From positions 3,782,001 to 3,846,000 of the forward strand of contig NZ_CP022958.1 of assembly GCF_006496635.1 (NCBI RefSeq): a stretch of 64,000 nt of DNA. The letters are read 5' to 3'. This DNA comes from Azoarcus sp. DD4. GTDB lineage: Bacteria > Pseudomonadota > Gammaproteobacteria > Burkholderiales > Rhodocyclaceae. Numbering within the stretch: the stretch's first letter is position 1; every line of letters begins with the position of its first letter. Position numbers and translations under genes: made by a program. A model generated the notes under the pieces. The model ran no database searches. It saw only the letters and a program-made list of their open reading frames with translations, and was not told the origin of the DNA. Positions 39,360 through 47,497 of the stretch are shown here, piece after piece.

Positions 39360-40431
39360 CCACGCCGCCATGGCCCGCGCGCTGGCACTCGCAGCGCAAG
39401 GGCTGAACACTACCACCCCAAATCCGCGGGTCGGATGCGTGCTGATGCGCGACGGCCAGATCGTCGGCGAAGGCTGGCATCGTCGCGCCGGCGAAGCCCA
39501 TGCCGAAGTGCACGCCTTGCAGGTTGCCGGATCGTTGGCCGCCGGCGCCACCGCCTACGTCACCCTCGAACCCTGCTCGCACTTCGGCCGCACGCCGCCA
39601 TGCTGCGATGCACTGATCCAGGCCGGCGTAGCCCGCGTGGTCGCGGCAATGGAAGACCCCAATCCGCTGGTCGCCGGCAGTGGTCTGGCGCGCCTGCGTG
39701 CGGCCGGCATCGTCACCGCCCATGGGCTGCTGGAGGATGAAGCGCGCGAACTCAACATCGGCTTCGTCTCGCGCATGACCCGTGGGCGTCCCTGGCTGCG
39801 GCTGAAGGCGGCTAGTACGCTGGATGGCAAGACCGCCCTCGACAACGGTGTCAGCCAGTGGATCACCGGCAGCGCCGCCCGCGACGACGGCCATCGCTGG
39901 CGTGCACGCGCCTGCGCTGTCCTCACCGGCATCGGCACCGTCAGGGAAGACGATCCCCAACTGAACGTCCGCGCCGTGCCCTGCGAACGCCAGCCACTGC
40001 GGATCGTGGTCGATGCGCGCCTCGAAGTGCCGCTCGCCGCACGCATCCTGCGGGACGCTCCAGCGCTCATCGCCACAGCCAGCGAGGATGCCGGACGTGC
40101 TGAGGCGCTGCGGGCGGACGGCCATGACGTGGTCGTACTGCCCAATCCGGCCGGCAAGGTCGATTTGCCCGCGCTGCTGCACGCACTCGGCGAACGCGGA
40201 ATCAACGAAGTACATGCCGAAGCCGGCTTCAAGCTCAACGGTTCGCTGCTGCGCGAAGGCTGCGTCGACGAGTTGCTGCTCTATCTGGCGCCCATGCTGG
40301 TCGGCGATGCAGCACAGGGGCTCTTCAACCTCGCCGCGCTGACGGCCCTCGATCAAGCGATACGGCTCGATATCCGCGACCTGCGCCGCATCGGCGACGA
40401 CTTCCGCATTCTCGCCCGCCCACGCCGCTGA
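39340..40431 (+). CDS. ribD: Bifunctional riboflavin deaminase/reductase RibD
   Basis: A 363-residue enzyme for two steps of riboflavin synthesis. The N-terminal deaminase has zinc ligands in HAEVHAL and PCSHFGRTPPCCDAL; the C-terminal reductase (about 145-360) has RPWLRLKAASTLDGKTAL, SQWITGSAARDDGH and VHAEAGFKLNGSLL. ATG 39340 overlaps nrdR; ATG 39370 would shorten it by ten residues. Other rib genes must lie outside the window. It converges on moeB with 7 bases between stops. Confidence 0.95.
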   Translation: MIFSAADHAAMARALALAAQGLNTTTPNPRVGCVLMRDGQIVGEGWHRRAGEAHAEVHALQVAGSLAAGATAYVTLEPCSHFGRTPPCCDALIQAGVARVVAAMEDPNPLVAGSGLARLRAAGIVTAHGLLEDEARELNIGFVSRMTRGRPWLRLKAASTLDGKTALDNGVSQWITGSAARDDGHRWRARACAVLTGIGTVREDDPQLNVRAVPCERQPLRIVVDARLEVPLAARILRDAPALIATASEDAGRAEALRADGHDVVVLPNPAGKVDLPALLHALGERGINEVHAEAGFKLNGSLLREGCVDELLLYLAPMLVGDAAQGLFNLAALTALDQAIRLDIRDLRRIGDDFRILARPRR

Positions 40432-40438
40432 CCCCTGC

Positions 40439-41188
40439 TCAGGCTTGCGCGCACACCGCGCAACCAGGATCGCGGCCCAAGGACACGCTGCGCCACTCCA
40501 TCGCCAATCCGTCGAGCAACAGCAGACGGCCATCCAGCGTGGTGCCGCAGCCGACGATCAGCTTCAGCGCCTCCGCTGCCTGGGTCGTGCCTATGATGCC
40601 GGTGAGCGGGGCAAATACGCCCATCACCGCGCAGCGCACCTCCTCGACCTCGTCGCCTTCGGGAAACAGGCAGTGGTAGCAGGGGCTGTCCGGCTTGCGC
40701 AAATCGAACACCGACACCTGACCGTCGAAGCGGATTGCCGCTCCGGACACCAGCGGTTTGCGGTGGCGGACGCAGGCACGGTTGATGGCATGGCGGGTCG
40801 CGAAGTTGTCCGAGCAGTCGAGCACGACGTCGGCCGCTGCGATCTGCTCGTCCAGCGCAGCGCCCTCCAGTCGCTCGACCAGTGCTTCCACCCGAGCCAA
40901 CGGATTCAATCGGGCAAGCGTGTCGCGGCCCGACTCCACCTTGGGTCGTCCGACCGCGTCTTGACTATGAAGGATCTGGCGTTGCAGATTGGTCAAGTCC
41001 ACCGTATCGCCGTCGGCGAGCACCAGCGTGCCGACCCCTGCGGCAGCCAGATACATCGCCGCTGGCGACCCCAGGCCACCAGCGCCGACCACCAACACTC
41101 GCGCAGCCAGGATGGCTTCCTGGCCTTCTACACCGATTTCCGGCAGCAGGATGTGACGGCTGTAACGCAGCAGTTGATCGTCGTTCAT
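40439..41188 (-). CDS. moeB: Molybdopterin-synthase adenylyltransferase MoeB (ThiF/HesA family)
   Basis: A 249-residue E1-like adenylyltransferase that activates the MoaD C-terminus, or ThiS in some members. The nucleotide loop VLVVGAGGLGSPAAMYLAAA, RYSRHILLPEIG at the start, DNFATRHAIN and the zinc pairs CYHC and CAVC are visible. MoeB and ThiF cannot be told apart by sequence alone; no rhodanese domain is fused. ATG 41188 follows GAGAA. A terminator with seven Ts ends only 15 bases before this start, leaving no obvious room for a promoter. Confidence 0.9.
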   Translation of the reverse strand: MNDDQLLRYSRHILLPEIGVEGQEAILAARVLVVGAGGLGSPAAMYLAAAGVGTLVLADGDTVDLTNLQRQILHSQDAVGRPKVESGRDTLARLNPLARVEALVERLEGAALDEQIAAADVVLDCSDNFATRHAINRACVRHRKPLVSGAAIRFDGQVSVFDLRKPDSPCYHCLFPEGDEVEEVRCAVMGVFAPLTGIIGTTQAAEALKLIVGCGTTLDGRLLLLDGLAMEWRSVSLGRDPGCAVCAQA

Positions 41189-41203
41189 CAAGTTCTCGCC
41201 AAC

Positions 41204-41225
41204 AAAAAAAGCCGCGGTATGCGGC
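41204..41225 (-). terminator. Intrinsic terminator immediately before moeB
   Basis: On the minus strand GCCGC-ATACC-GCGGC is followed by TTTTTTT. It stops transcripts from the ctpA-side operon 40 bases past the small unknown gene. The stem is short (5 bases), so read-through into moeB is plausible. Confidence 0.75.
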
Positions 41226-41264
41226 CCGACATTCCAGCAAGCCCTGTGCGGCACCCGCCGACGG

Positions 41265-41714
41265 TCAGCGGTACTCCCGCAGGTCCGGCGGCGTATCGTC
41301 GTGGTCGCCATGGGGGTGGTGAGACCAAGCCTGGATGTACACCTCGTTCGACTGCTTGAGCAGGCGTTCCGGCGACAACAGGTTATGGCGTTGGGTTTCT
41401 TCGCAGAAATAGACCAGCGCACGCAGCAGCTTTGCGTAGAGCCCGTTGTCCAGCGCGAAACCGGCATCACGCAGCGCGGTTTCCAGCCTTTCGAGGCTGT
41501 GCTCCAGCACCGAGTAATGCACCTTCAGGATCAATACGGCCGAGGTCCGCTCCACGCGCACACCCTCGATGTCGCCGAGGGCTCGCCAGGCATGCTCGAC
41601 CTGGCCGGGCGGCAGCGCCTTGAAGCGGATCTCCCGCGTCTTGAGGATGCCGGCACCGGCCACCGGATGGTGGTGCTGCCGACCCGCAAGCCTGTACGCA
41701 GTCTCCCGGCGCAT
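41265..41714 (-). CDS. Small cytosolic protein of unknown function
   Basis: A 149-residue protein I do not recognise. Residues about 25-90 (REIRFKALPPGQVEHAWRAL, GVRVERTSAVLILKVHYSVL, LERLETALRDAGFALDN) alternate strand and helix as in a ferredoxin-like beta-alpha-beta fold of HMA/ACT type, without the metal-binding CxxC. The C-terminal third is helical and ends in a His/Asp-rich segment. A strong GGGGAGG ribosome site precedes the ATG. It follows ctpA on the same strand by 21 bases and ends at the terminator before moeB. Confidence 0.7.
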   Translation of the reverse strand: MRRETAYRLAGRQHHHPVAGAGILKTREIRFKALPPGQVEHAWRALGDIEGVRVERTSAVLILKVHYSVLEHSLERLETALRDAGFALDNGLYAKLLRALVYFCEETQRHNLLSPERLLKQSNEVYIQAWSHHPHGDHDDTPPDLREYR

Positions 41715-41735
41715 GGTGCCCCCTCCCCGGATTGA

Positions 41736-43115
41736 TCATTTCTTATTCTGGACGATCTGCAGGCCCTTGAGGAGATTGACGGCTTGCATCAGCTGATTGT
41801 CGTCCTTGCCGGCGACTTCGAACCTCGGCTGCGCGGCCTCCTCGTCCTCTGCCGGCTTCTGCTCGCCGGGCTTGGTACTCTGCAGTCTGCGTTCGGCATC
41901 AGGATCACGATCGTTGCCAAGGTGGCCCTGCAGGTCTGCCTCGCGCACACGCCGCGCAGAACCATTCGCACCCTCTTCCACCACGATGTCAGGCTCGATG
42001 CCCTTGGCCTGGATGGAACGTCCGCCAGGCGTGTAATAGCGCGCGGTGGTGAGCTTGATCGCGGTATTGCTGTTGAGCGGGAGGATGGTCTGTACCGAGC
42101 CCTTGCCGAAGGTCTGCGTACCCATGACCACCGCGCGCTTATGATCCTGCAGTGCGCCGGCGACGATCTCGGACGCCGACGCCGAACCGCCGTTCACGAG
42201 AACCACCATCGGCACGTCCTTGATCCCCTTGGGCAAGCCACGCAGGTAATCGTCGCGCGAACCGCGCAGGTAATCTTCGGGAGTCGCATGGTACTGGCGC
42301 TTGGCATCGTCGGTACGCCCGTCCGTCGATACCACCAGCGTATCGGCCGGAAGGAAAGCTGCCGCCACCCCGACCGCACCATTGAGCAGACCACCGGGGT
42401 CATTGCGCAGGTCCAGCACCAGCCCCTTCATCTGACCTTCCTTGGCCAGCTTGTCCAGATGCTGTACCAGGGATGCGGCGGTATTCTCCTGGAACTGCAC
42501 GACACGCACGTAAGCATAGCCCGGCTCCACCATCTTGGACTTGACGCTCTGCACCTTGATCACTTCTCGGGTCAAGGTCAGCACGATGGGACGCACCTCG
42601 CCCTTGCGCATGATGGTCAGCGTGATGTCGGTCTTGGGCTTGCCACGCATGCGCTTGACCGCATCGTTGAGATTCATGCCCTTCACCGGCGTATCGTCGA
42701 GCTTGACGATGAGGTCGCCTGCCTTGACGCCGGCGCGGAAAGCCGGCGTATCCTCGATCGGTGACACCACCTTGACGAAGCCGTCCTCCATGCCGACCTC
42801 GATCCCGAGCCCGCCGAATTCGCCCTGGGTGCCGACCTGCAGATCCTTGAACGCCTCGGCATCTAGATAGGCCGAATGCGGATCAAGGCCGCTCAGCATG
42901 CCGCTGATCGCATGCGTGACGAGCTTCTTGTCTTCCACCGGCTCGACATAGCCCTGCTTGATGGCATTGAACACGTCGGCAAAGGCCCGCAATTCCTCGA
43001 CCGGCAGCGGCGCCAGCGCCGCCTTGTCGGCATTGGCCGAGAAATTGAGACTGATCATCACGCCGGCCACCACACCGGTCATGACGAGGCCGAACTGTTT
43101 CAGCTTGCTGCCCAT
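41736..43115 (-). CDS. ctpA: Carboxy-terminal processing protease (S41, CtpA type)
   Basis: A 459-residue periplasmic serine protease. A signal/anchor is at residues 5-27 (KQFGLVMTGVVAGVMISLNF), then a PDZ domain (GLGIEVGMEDGFVKVVSPIE, DLIVKLDDTPVKGMNL) and the catalytic domain with Ser in VNGGSASASEIVAGAL and Lys in TQTFGKGSVQTILPL. The tail is charged and low-complexity. Such proteases process or degrade envelope and murein-related proteins. It follows envC by 66 bases, a common pairing. GGAG precedes ATG 43115. Confidence 0.94.
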   Translation of the reverse strand: MGSKLKQFGLVMTGVVAGVMISLNFSANADKAALAPLPVEELRAFADVFNAIKQGYVEPVEDKKLVTHAISGMLSGLDPHSAYLDAEAFKDLQVGTQGEFGGLGIEVGMEDGFVKVVSPIEDTPAFRAGVKAGDLIVKLDDTPVKGMNLNDAVKRMRGKPKTDITLTIMRKGEVRPIVLTLTREVIKVQSVKSKMVEPGYAYVRVVQFQENTAASLVQHLDKLAKEGQMKGLVLDLRNDPGGLLNGAVGVAAAFLPADTLVVSTDGRTDDAKRQYHATPEDYLRGSRDDYLRGLPKGIKDVPMVVLVNGGSASASEIVAGALQDHKRAVVMGTQTFGKGSVQTILPLNSNTAIKLTTARYYTPGGRSIQAKGIEPDIVVEEGANGSARRVREADLQGHLGNDRDPDAERRLQSTKPGEQKPAEDEEAAQPRFEVAGKDDNQLMQAVNLLKGLQIVQNKK

Positions 43116-43181
43116 GAAAACTCCATCGGAGAAATTAGCCTCGCGGCATGTCACGCCGCTCACTGTCCACGCTGTCCAGCA

Positions 43182-44501
43182 CTAGTTGAGACGCACCCAC
43201 TGCAGTGGATCGACCGGGCGCCCCTGGTGGCGGATTTCGAAGTAAAGCCCTGCTTCCGGCCCGCCACCGCTCGATCCGACGCTGGCGAGCGCGTCGCCGC
43301 CGGAAACGGCATCCCCGACTTCCTTCAGCAGCGCATCGTTATTGCCATACACGGAGAGGTAATCACCGCCGTGATCGAGTATAAGCAGATTGCCATAACC
43401 GCGAAGCCAATCGGAAAAAACCACCTCGCCGGCCGCCACTGCACGTACTTCCGCGCCGCTGGCCGCGCGGATGAACACACCTTTCCAGGTTGTTCCGCCT
43501 TCCGCCCTTGGAGCGCCGAACCGGCCGATGAGTTCGCCCCGAACAGGGAAGCGCAGCTGGCCGCGCAATTGCGCGAATCGCACCCCTGTCGGCGTAGGAC
43601 CAGCGCTCTGCCTGACCTCGCCGACCACCGGTTCGGAACGGCGACTTCGTGTTCCGCCGTTCGCCGCGGCGGCCGCACGCGCCTGTGCTTCCGCCCGGGC
43701 TGCAGCCTGGCGTTCGGCGGCGAGACGCGCCGCAGCCTGCCGCGCCGCCTGCTCGCGCGCGCGCTGCACCAGAGTGTCGATCAGGCGCGCAAGCCGCTGC
43801 TCGTCCTGCCTCAGCGCGCTCACTTCGCGCTGCTGATTCTTCAACTGGTCCGAGACCGCGACCAAGGCCTGACGACGCACTTCCTCGACCGAGGCAAGTT
43901 CCGCGTGCCGCGCCTGCTCGCCGCGTTCGAGCTCGAGCAACCTCGCACGCCGCATGCCGATTTCCTCGGCACGCTGGGTCTTCTCGCGCAGGTCGAGCCG
44001 CAGCGTTTCGATCAGTCCCAGCCGGGCCTTGCCCAGATGCTCCAGGTAATGCGCATCGCGGGCGAACTGGTTGGGGTCGCGCGTAGACAGCAGCGGCGCG
44101 ACACCGTCCGCACTACCGTACATGTAGTGCCGACGCAACCACTCGGCGAGTTCTCCCTGGCGGGAGGCAATCCGCCCTTCGACCTCGCGCTGTTCCGCTT
44201 CGAGCAGGGCAAGCTTGCGTTCGGCATCGAGCTTGCTGCCGGCAAGCTGACGCAGGCTGCGCTGCACCCTCGAGACCTCGCGTTCGGCCTCGGCCAGCGC
44301 GCTGGCGGACGCCGAACGCGAGGCCTCCGTCTCGTTCATTTCCTTCTGCAGATCGCGGATCCGGCGCTTGAGGTCGTCGAGGTCGGAGCGCTTCTCTGCG
44401 ATATCGGGTATCGGCTCGTTGGCGTGCGCCGCGGCCGGCAGCCCACCTGCCGCAGCAAGCAACATTAGGCTCAGCGCCATCGCGCCGCGCACGCAGATCA
44501 T
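43182..44501 (-). CDS. envC: EnvC-like murein hydrolase activator (LytM domain)
   Basis: A 439-residue exported protein: signal peptide (about 1-35), a long coiled coil (40-310) rich in Ala/Arg/Glu, and a C-terminal LytM/M23 fold (about 325-439) with FPVRGELIGRFGAPR and LLILDHGGDYLSVYGN. The zinc ligands of active M23 enzymes are missing: the H-x3-D position reads WKGVFIR and the H-x-H position lacks the final His (YGNN). This agrees with EnvC, which activates amidases at the septum rather than cutting murein. ATG 44501 or 44480 may be the start. It follows gpmA by 28 bases. Confidence 0.9.
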   Translation of the reverse strand: MICVRGAMALSLMLLAAAGGLPAAAHANEPIPDIAEKRSDLDDLKRRIRDLQKEMNETEASRSASASALAEAEREVSRVQRSLRQLAGSKLDAERKLALLEAEQREVEGRIASRQGELAEWLRRHYMYGSADGVAPLLSTRDPNQFARDAHYLEHLGKARLGLIETLRLDLREKTQRAEEIGMRRARLLELERGEQARHAELASVEEVRRQALVAVSDQLKNQQREVSALRQDEQRLARLIDTLVQRAREQAARQAAARLAAERQAAARAEAQARAAAAANGGTRSRRSEPVVGEVRQSAGPTPTGVRFAQLRGQLRFPVRGELIGRFGAPRAEGGTTWKGVFIRAASGAEVRAVAAGEVVFSDWLRGYGNLLILDHGGDYLSVYGNNDALLKEVGDAVSGGDALASVGSSGGGPEAGLYFEIRHQGRPVDPLQWVRLN

Positions 44502-44529
44502 GGAGCGGATACCCGGGACTCCTTCCCGT

Positions 44530-45279
44530 TCAGCCCTTCGCCTTGCCCTGGCCGGCGACCGCAGCCTGCGCCGCGCGAATGGTATCTTCGTCGGCAAGGT
44601 AGTAGCTCTTTACCGGCTTGAGGTTCACATCCAGTTCGTATACCAACGGCTGCGCGGTCGGAATGTTGAGACCGACGATGTCCGCGTCCGAGATCCCGTC
44701 GAGATACTTGATGAGCGCGCGCAGGCTGTTACCGTGAGCGGCGATCAGGATGCGGCGACCGGACAGGATCTGCGGCACGATCACGGTCTCCCAGTAGGGC
44801 ACGACGCGGGCCACGGTATCGGCCAGGCATTCGGTCCGGGGGAATTTTGCGCGCGGCAAGGACGCGTAGCGCGGATCGTCGCAATTGAGACGCTCGTCGC
44901 CCTCTTCCAGCGGCGGCGGCGGGGTATCGTAGGAACGCCGCCACACCAGTACCTGGTCGTCGCCGTACTTGGCCGCGGTCTCCGCTTTGTTCAGGCCTTG
45001 CAGCGCGCCGTAGTGACGCTCGTTGAGACGCCAGGAATGCTCCACCGGCAGCCACAGGGACTCGAGTTCCTCCAGCACCATGTTGAGGGTCTTGTTGGCA
45101 CGCTTGAGCACCGAGGTGTAGGCCAGATCGAAGGCGTAACCTTCGCGCTTGAGCAACTGACCCGCCGCACGGGCCTCGGCAACGCCCTGCTCGGTGAGGT
45201 CGACGTCGGTCCAGCCGGTGAAACGGTTTTCATTGTTCCAGGTGGACTCACCGTGGCGAAGCAGAACGATCTTGTACAT
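44530..45279 (-). CDS. gpmA: 2,3-bisphosphoglycerate-dependent phosphoglycerate mutase
   Basis: A 249-residue glycolytic mutase. The phospho-His is His9 in LLRHGESTWN; further marks are FTGWTDVDLTEQG, RLNERHYGALQGLNKAETA, the PPPPLEEGD loop and the second His in LIAAHGNSLRAL. Length agrees with E. coli GpmA (250). gpmA-envC-ctpA recalls the E. coli gpmM-envC neighbourhood, with an unrelated mutase in place of GpmM. It is divergent from arsR across about 150 bases. Confidence 0.97.
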   Translation of the reverse strand: MYKIVLLRHGESTWNNENRFTGWTDVDLTEQGVAEARAAGQLLKREGYAFDLAYTSVLKRANKTLNMVLEELESLWLPVEHSWRLNERHYGALQGLNKAETAAKYGDDQVLVWRRSYDTPPPPLEEGDERLNCDDPRYASLPRAKFPRTECLADTVARVVPYWETVIVPQILSGRRILIAAHGNSLRALIKYLDGISDADIVGLNIPTAQPLVYELDVNLKPVKSYYLADEDTIRAAQAAVAGQGKAKG

Positions 45280-45430
45280 GAGGCATCGAATCCGTCTTGA
45301 TGGTTTGAACGAACAGCCGATCGCGGAGGCACGAAACGCACATCCGCTGCAACCCTTGCCGCAGGACCTCGCCCGCGCATGAGTCTGGCCCGATATTTTA
45401 TACTAACGACTTTCCCTCTCCCGACCCACC

Positions 45431-45760
45431 GTGAACAAAGACGACATCTTCGAGCTGATCGACAAGCACGAGCACATTGAAACCGCCGCTCGCGCCCTCA
45501 AGGCGATCGCCCATCCGCTGCGCCTGAAGATTCTCTGCGTCCTCGGCGAAGGCGAGGTCTGCGTGCAGGATATCGTCGAAGCCGTCGGCACCTCGCAGAG
45601 CAACATCTCGCAACATCTTGCCATCCTGCGCGACAAGGGCGTGCTGCAGACACGCAAGGACGCCAACCGCGTCTACTACCGTGTCGGCGACCAGCGCACC
45701 CTCCAGCTCATCGTACTGATGCGCGAAGTCTTCTGCGGCGTTCCGCCCACCCGCGGCTGA
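45431..45760 (+). CDS. ArsR-family regulator with a BigR/SqrR-type cysteine pair
   Basis: A 109-residue winged-helix repressor. The core is HPLRLKILCVLGEGEVCVQD, the recognition helix SQSNISQHLAILRDKGVLQ and the wing RKDANRVYYRVGD. There is no ELCVCDL metal site. Cys36 and Cys102 are 66 residues apart, the spacing of the redox pair Cys42/Cys108 of BigR and Cys41/Cys107 of SqrR, which form a polysulfide bridge with reactive sulfur. Cys44 is extra. GTG 45431 is the start. A rhodanese gene follows 48 bases downstream. AT-rich TATTTTATACT lies at 45394-45404. Confidence 0.87.
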   Translation: MNKDDIFELIDKHEHIETAARALKAIAHPLRLKILCVLGEGEVCVQDIVEAVGTSQSNISQHLAILRDKGVLQTRKDANRVYYRVGDQRTLQLIVLMREVFCGVPPTRG

Positions 45761-45808
45761 CTGCTGCCCCCCTCCTTTCTACCCACCCCAACCCGGAGCT
45801 TCTTCCTC

Positions 45809-46225
45809 GTGGAATTCCTGAAACTGAACTGGCACTGGGCCGCCCTCGCAGTCGCAAGCGGCGCCTGGCTGCTCTTCGACTTCGTCCGCAGCAAGGGGGA
45901 CAAGACCTTGATCTCCCCGGTCGAAGCCACCATGCTGATCAACCGCGAAGACGCCGTCGTCGTCGATGTGCGCGACGAAACCGAGTTCGTCCGCGGCCAC
46001 ATCCCCAACGCCCGTCACCTGCCCCTGTCGGATCTGGCACGGCGCAGCGGCGAGCTTGATAAATTCAAGAACCGCCCCATCATCCTGTGCTGCGCCAGCG
46101 GCAATCGTTCCGCCGCGGCGCTCGCGCAACTCAAGAAGGCCGGCTTCGAGAAGCTGCACAATCTGCGCGGCGGCCTCATGGACTGGGAGAAGGCCGGCCA
46201 ACCCGTCAGCCGGAAGAAGAAATGA
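45809..46225 (+). CDS. Membrane-anchored rhodanese (YibN-like)
   Basis: A 138-residue single-domain sulfurtransferase. A membrane helix is at about 8-25 (WHWAALAVASGAWLLFDF); the rhodanese domain follows with VVDVRDETEFVRGHIPNA and the persulfide Cys95 in CCASGNRSAAAL, next to a second Cys94. In E. coli yibN is also upstream of grxC-secB-gpsA. Here the ArsR-type regulator ahead of it may control it in response to sulfane sulfur (inference). GTG 45809 is the start; the stop overlaps grxC (ATGA). Confidence 0.9.
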   Translation: MEFLKLNWHWAALAVASGAWLLFDFVRSKGDKTLISPVEATMLINREDAVVVDVRDETEFVRGHIPNARHLPLSDLARRSGELDKFKNRPIILCCASGNRSAAALAQLKKAGFEKLHNLRGGLMDWEKAGQPVSRKKK

Positions 46226-46497
46226 GCACGAATTCACCCATCCGCATGTACGCCACCGCGGTCTGCCCGTACTGCGTGCGCGCCGAACAACTGCTGCGCC
46301 GCAAGGGCGTCGCCGAAATCGAGAAGATCCGCATCGACCTCGACCCGGCCCGTCGCGACGAGATGATGAACCTCACCGGGCGCCGCACGGTTCCGCAAAT
46401 CTTCATTGGCGACTACCATGTCGGCGGCTGCGACGACCTCTACGAACTCGACCGCAGCGGCGGCCTGGACCCCTTGCTCGGCGCAAGCCCCGTCTGA
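46222..46497 (+). CDS. grxC: Glutaredoxin 3
   Basis: A 91-residue dithiol glutaredoxin. The redox pair is Cys15/Cys18 in TAVCPYCVRAEQLL; TVPQIFIGDYHVGGCDDLYEL gives the cis-Pro and glutathione-binding region. It reduces mixed disulfides with glutathione. The ATG overlaps the rhodanese stop by four bases, so both proteins are made together, which fits a shared thiol/sulfane role. Confidence 0.96.
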   Translation: MSTNSPIRMYATAVCPYCVRAEQLLRRKGVAEIEKIRIDLDPARRDEMMNLTGRRTVPQIFIGDYHVGGCDDLYELDRSGGLDPLLGASPV

Positions 46498-46590
46498 GAC
46501 CCACCTGCTGGCCGGCATGCCGTACGCAAGCCGGCCGGTTCGGTTTCCGTTCCTTCCCTTTCGACCCAATCGCTTGAATCAGGCCCTCCA

Positions 46591-47046
46591 ATGACCGAAA
46601 ACGCCCAACCCGTATTCTCGATCGAGAAAATCTACGTCAAGGATCTCTCGCTTGAAGTCCCCAATGCGCCGAAGATCTACCTCGAACGCGAGACGCCGCA
46701 GATCAACGTCCAGCTCCGCACCGAAGGTAACGGCATCGACGAAGGCCTGTTCGAAGTCACCCTGACGGTCACCGTGTCCGCCACGCTGGGCGAAGACCGC
46801 TCCGTCTTCCTCGTCGAAGTTGCGCAAGCAGGCGTGTTCCAGATCCGCAACGTACCCCAGAGCGATCTCGAACCGGTGATGATGATCGGCTGCCCGAACA
46901 TTCTCTTCCCCTACGCCCGCGAAGCGGTCTCCGACGCCATCACCCGCGCCGGTTTCCAGCCCGTGGTGCTCGCCCCGGTGAACTTCGAGGCGCTCTATCA
47001 GCAGCAGGCGACCGCCCAGGGCACGGGCGAGATCGCCGTCCAGTAA
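46591..47046 (+). CDS. secB: Protein-export chaperone SecB
   Basis: A 151-residue tetrameric chaperone that keeps preproteins unfolded for SecA. Marks are FSIEKIYVKDLSLEVPNAP, QINVQLRTEG, GVFQIRNVP and NILFPYAREAVSDAITRAGF. The C-terminal tail is short. grxC-secB-gpsA order is as in E. coli, except that a small SH3 gene stands between secB and gpsA. The 93-base gap before it shows no clear promoter. Confidence 0.97.
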   Translation: MTENAQPVFSIEKIYVKDLSLEVPNAPKIYLERETPQINVQLRTEGNGIDEGLFEVTLTVTVSATLGEDRSVFLVEVAQAGVFQIRNVPQSDLEPVMMIGCPNILFPYAREAVSDAITRAGFQPVVLAPVNFEALYQQQATAQGTGEIAVQ

Positions 47047-47050
47047 GCGG

Positions 47051-47497
47051 ATGCGCGCCCCTCTCATTCGCGCCGGGCTGTCCCTCGCCCTCGCCAGCCT
47101 GTGCGGGCTGGCGCAGGCGATCGAGTACCGCTCGGTCGCTGAGCCCGCCATCCTTTACGACACGCCGTCCGACAAGGGCAACAAGCTCTACATCATCGGT
47201 GCCGGCACCCCCGTTGAGGTGGTAGTTTCGCTCGACAAGTGGGTCAAGGTGCGCGACCCGGGCGGCGCGCTCACCTGGATAGAACGCAAGTCCCTGGCCG
47301 ACAAGCGCACCCTTATCGTGACCGCCGCGCGTGCCGCCGTACGTCAGCAGCCGGCTGCGGATGCCGCAGTCGTGTTCGAAGCCGCCAAGGACGTGATCCT
47401 CGAAAGCACCGGAACGCCTGCCGACGGCTGGGTCAAGGTCAGGCACGCGGATGGCGCCTCGGGCTTCGCGCGTGTGACCGAGGTGTGGGGGCTTTGA
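47051..47497 (+). CDS. Exported SH3-domain protein
   Basis: A 148-residue periplasmic protein. The signal peptide is about 1-23 (RAGLSLALASLCGLAQA). Two bacterial SH3-like units follow: AILYDTPSDKGNKLYIIGAG with VVVSLDKWVKVRDPGG, and RAAVRQQPAADAAVVFEAAK with GTPADGWVKVRHADGASGF. Such units bind cell-wall peptides or proteins; the role here is unknown. It starts 5 bases after secB, and its stop overlaps the gpsA TTG, so it is inserted into the conserved secB-gpsA pair. Confidence 0.85.
   Translation: MRAPLIRAGLSLALASLCGLAQAIEYRSVAEPAILYDTPSDKGNKLYIIGAGTPVEVVVSLDKWVKVRDPGGALTWIERKSLADKRTLIVTAARAAVRQQPAADAAVVFEAAKDVILESTGTPADGWVKVRHADGASGFARVTEVWGL

Noticed and set aside
39374..39389. TGGCACTCGCAGCGCA, a partial sigma-54 consensus
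   Set aside because: It lies inside ribD, lacks the TT of the -12 box and has no gene properly placed downstream.
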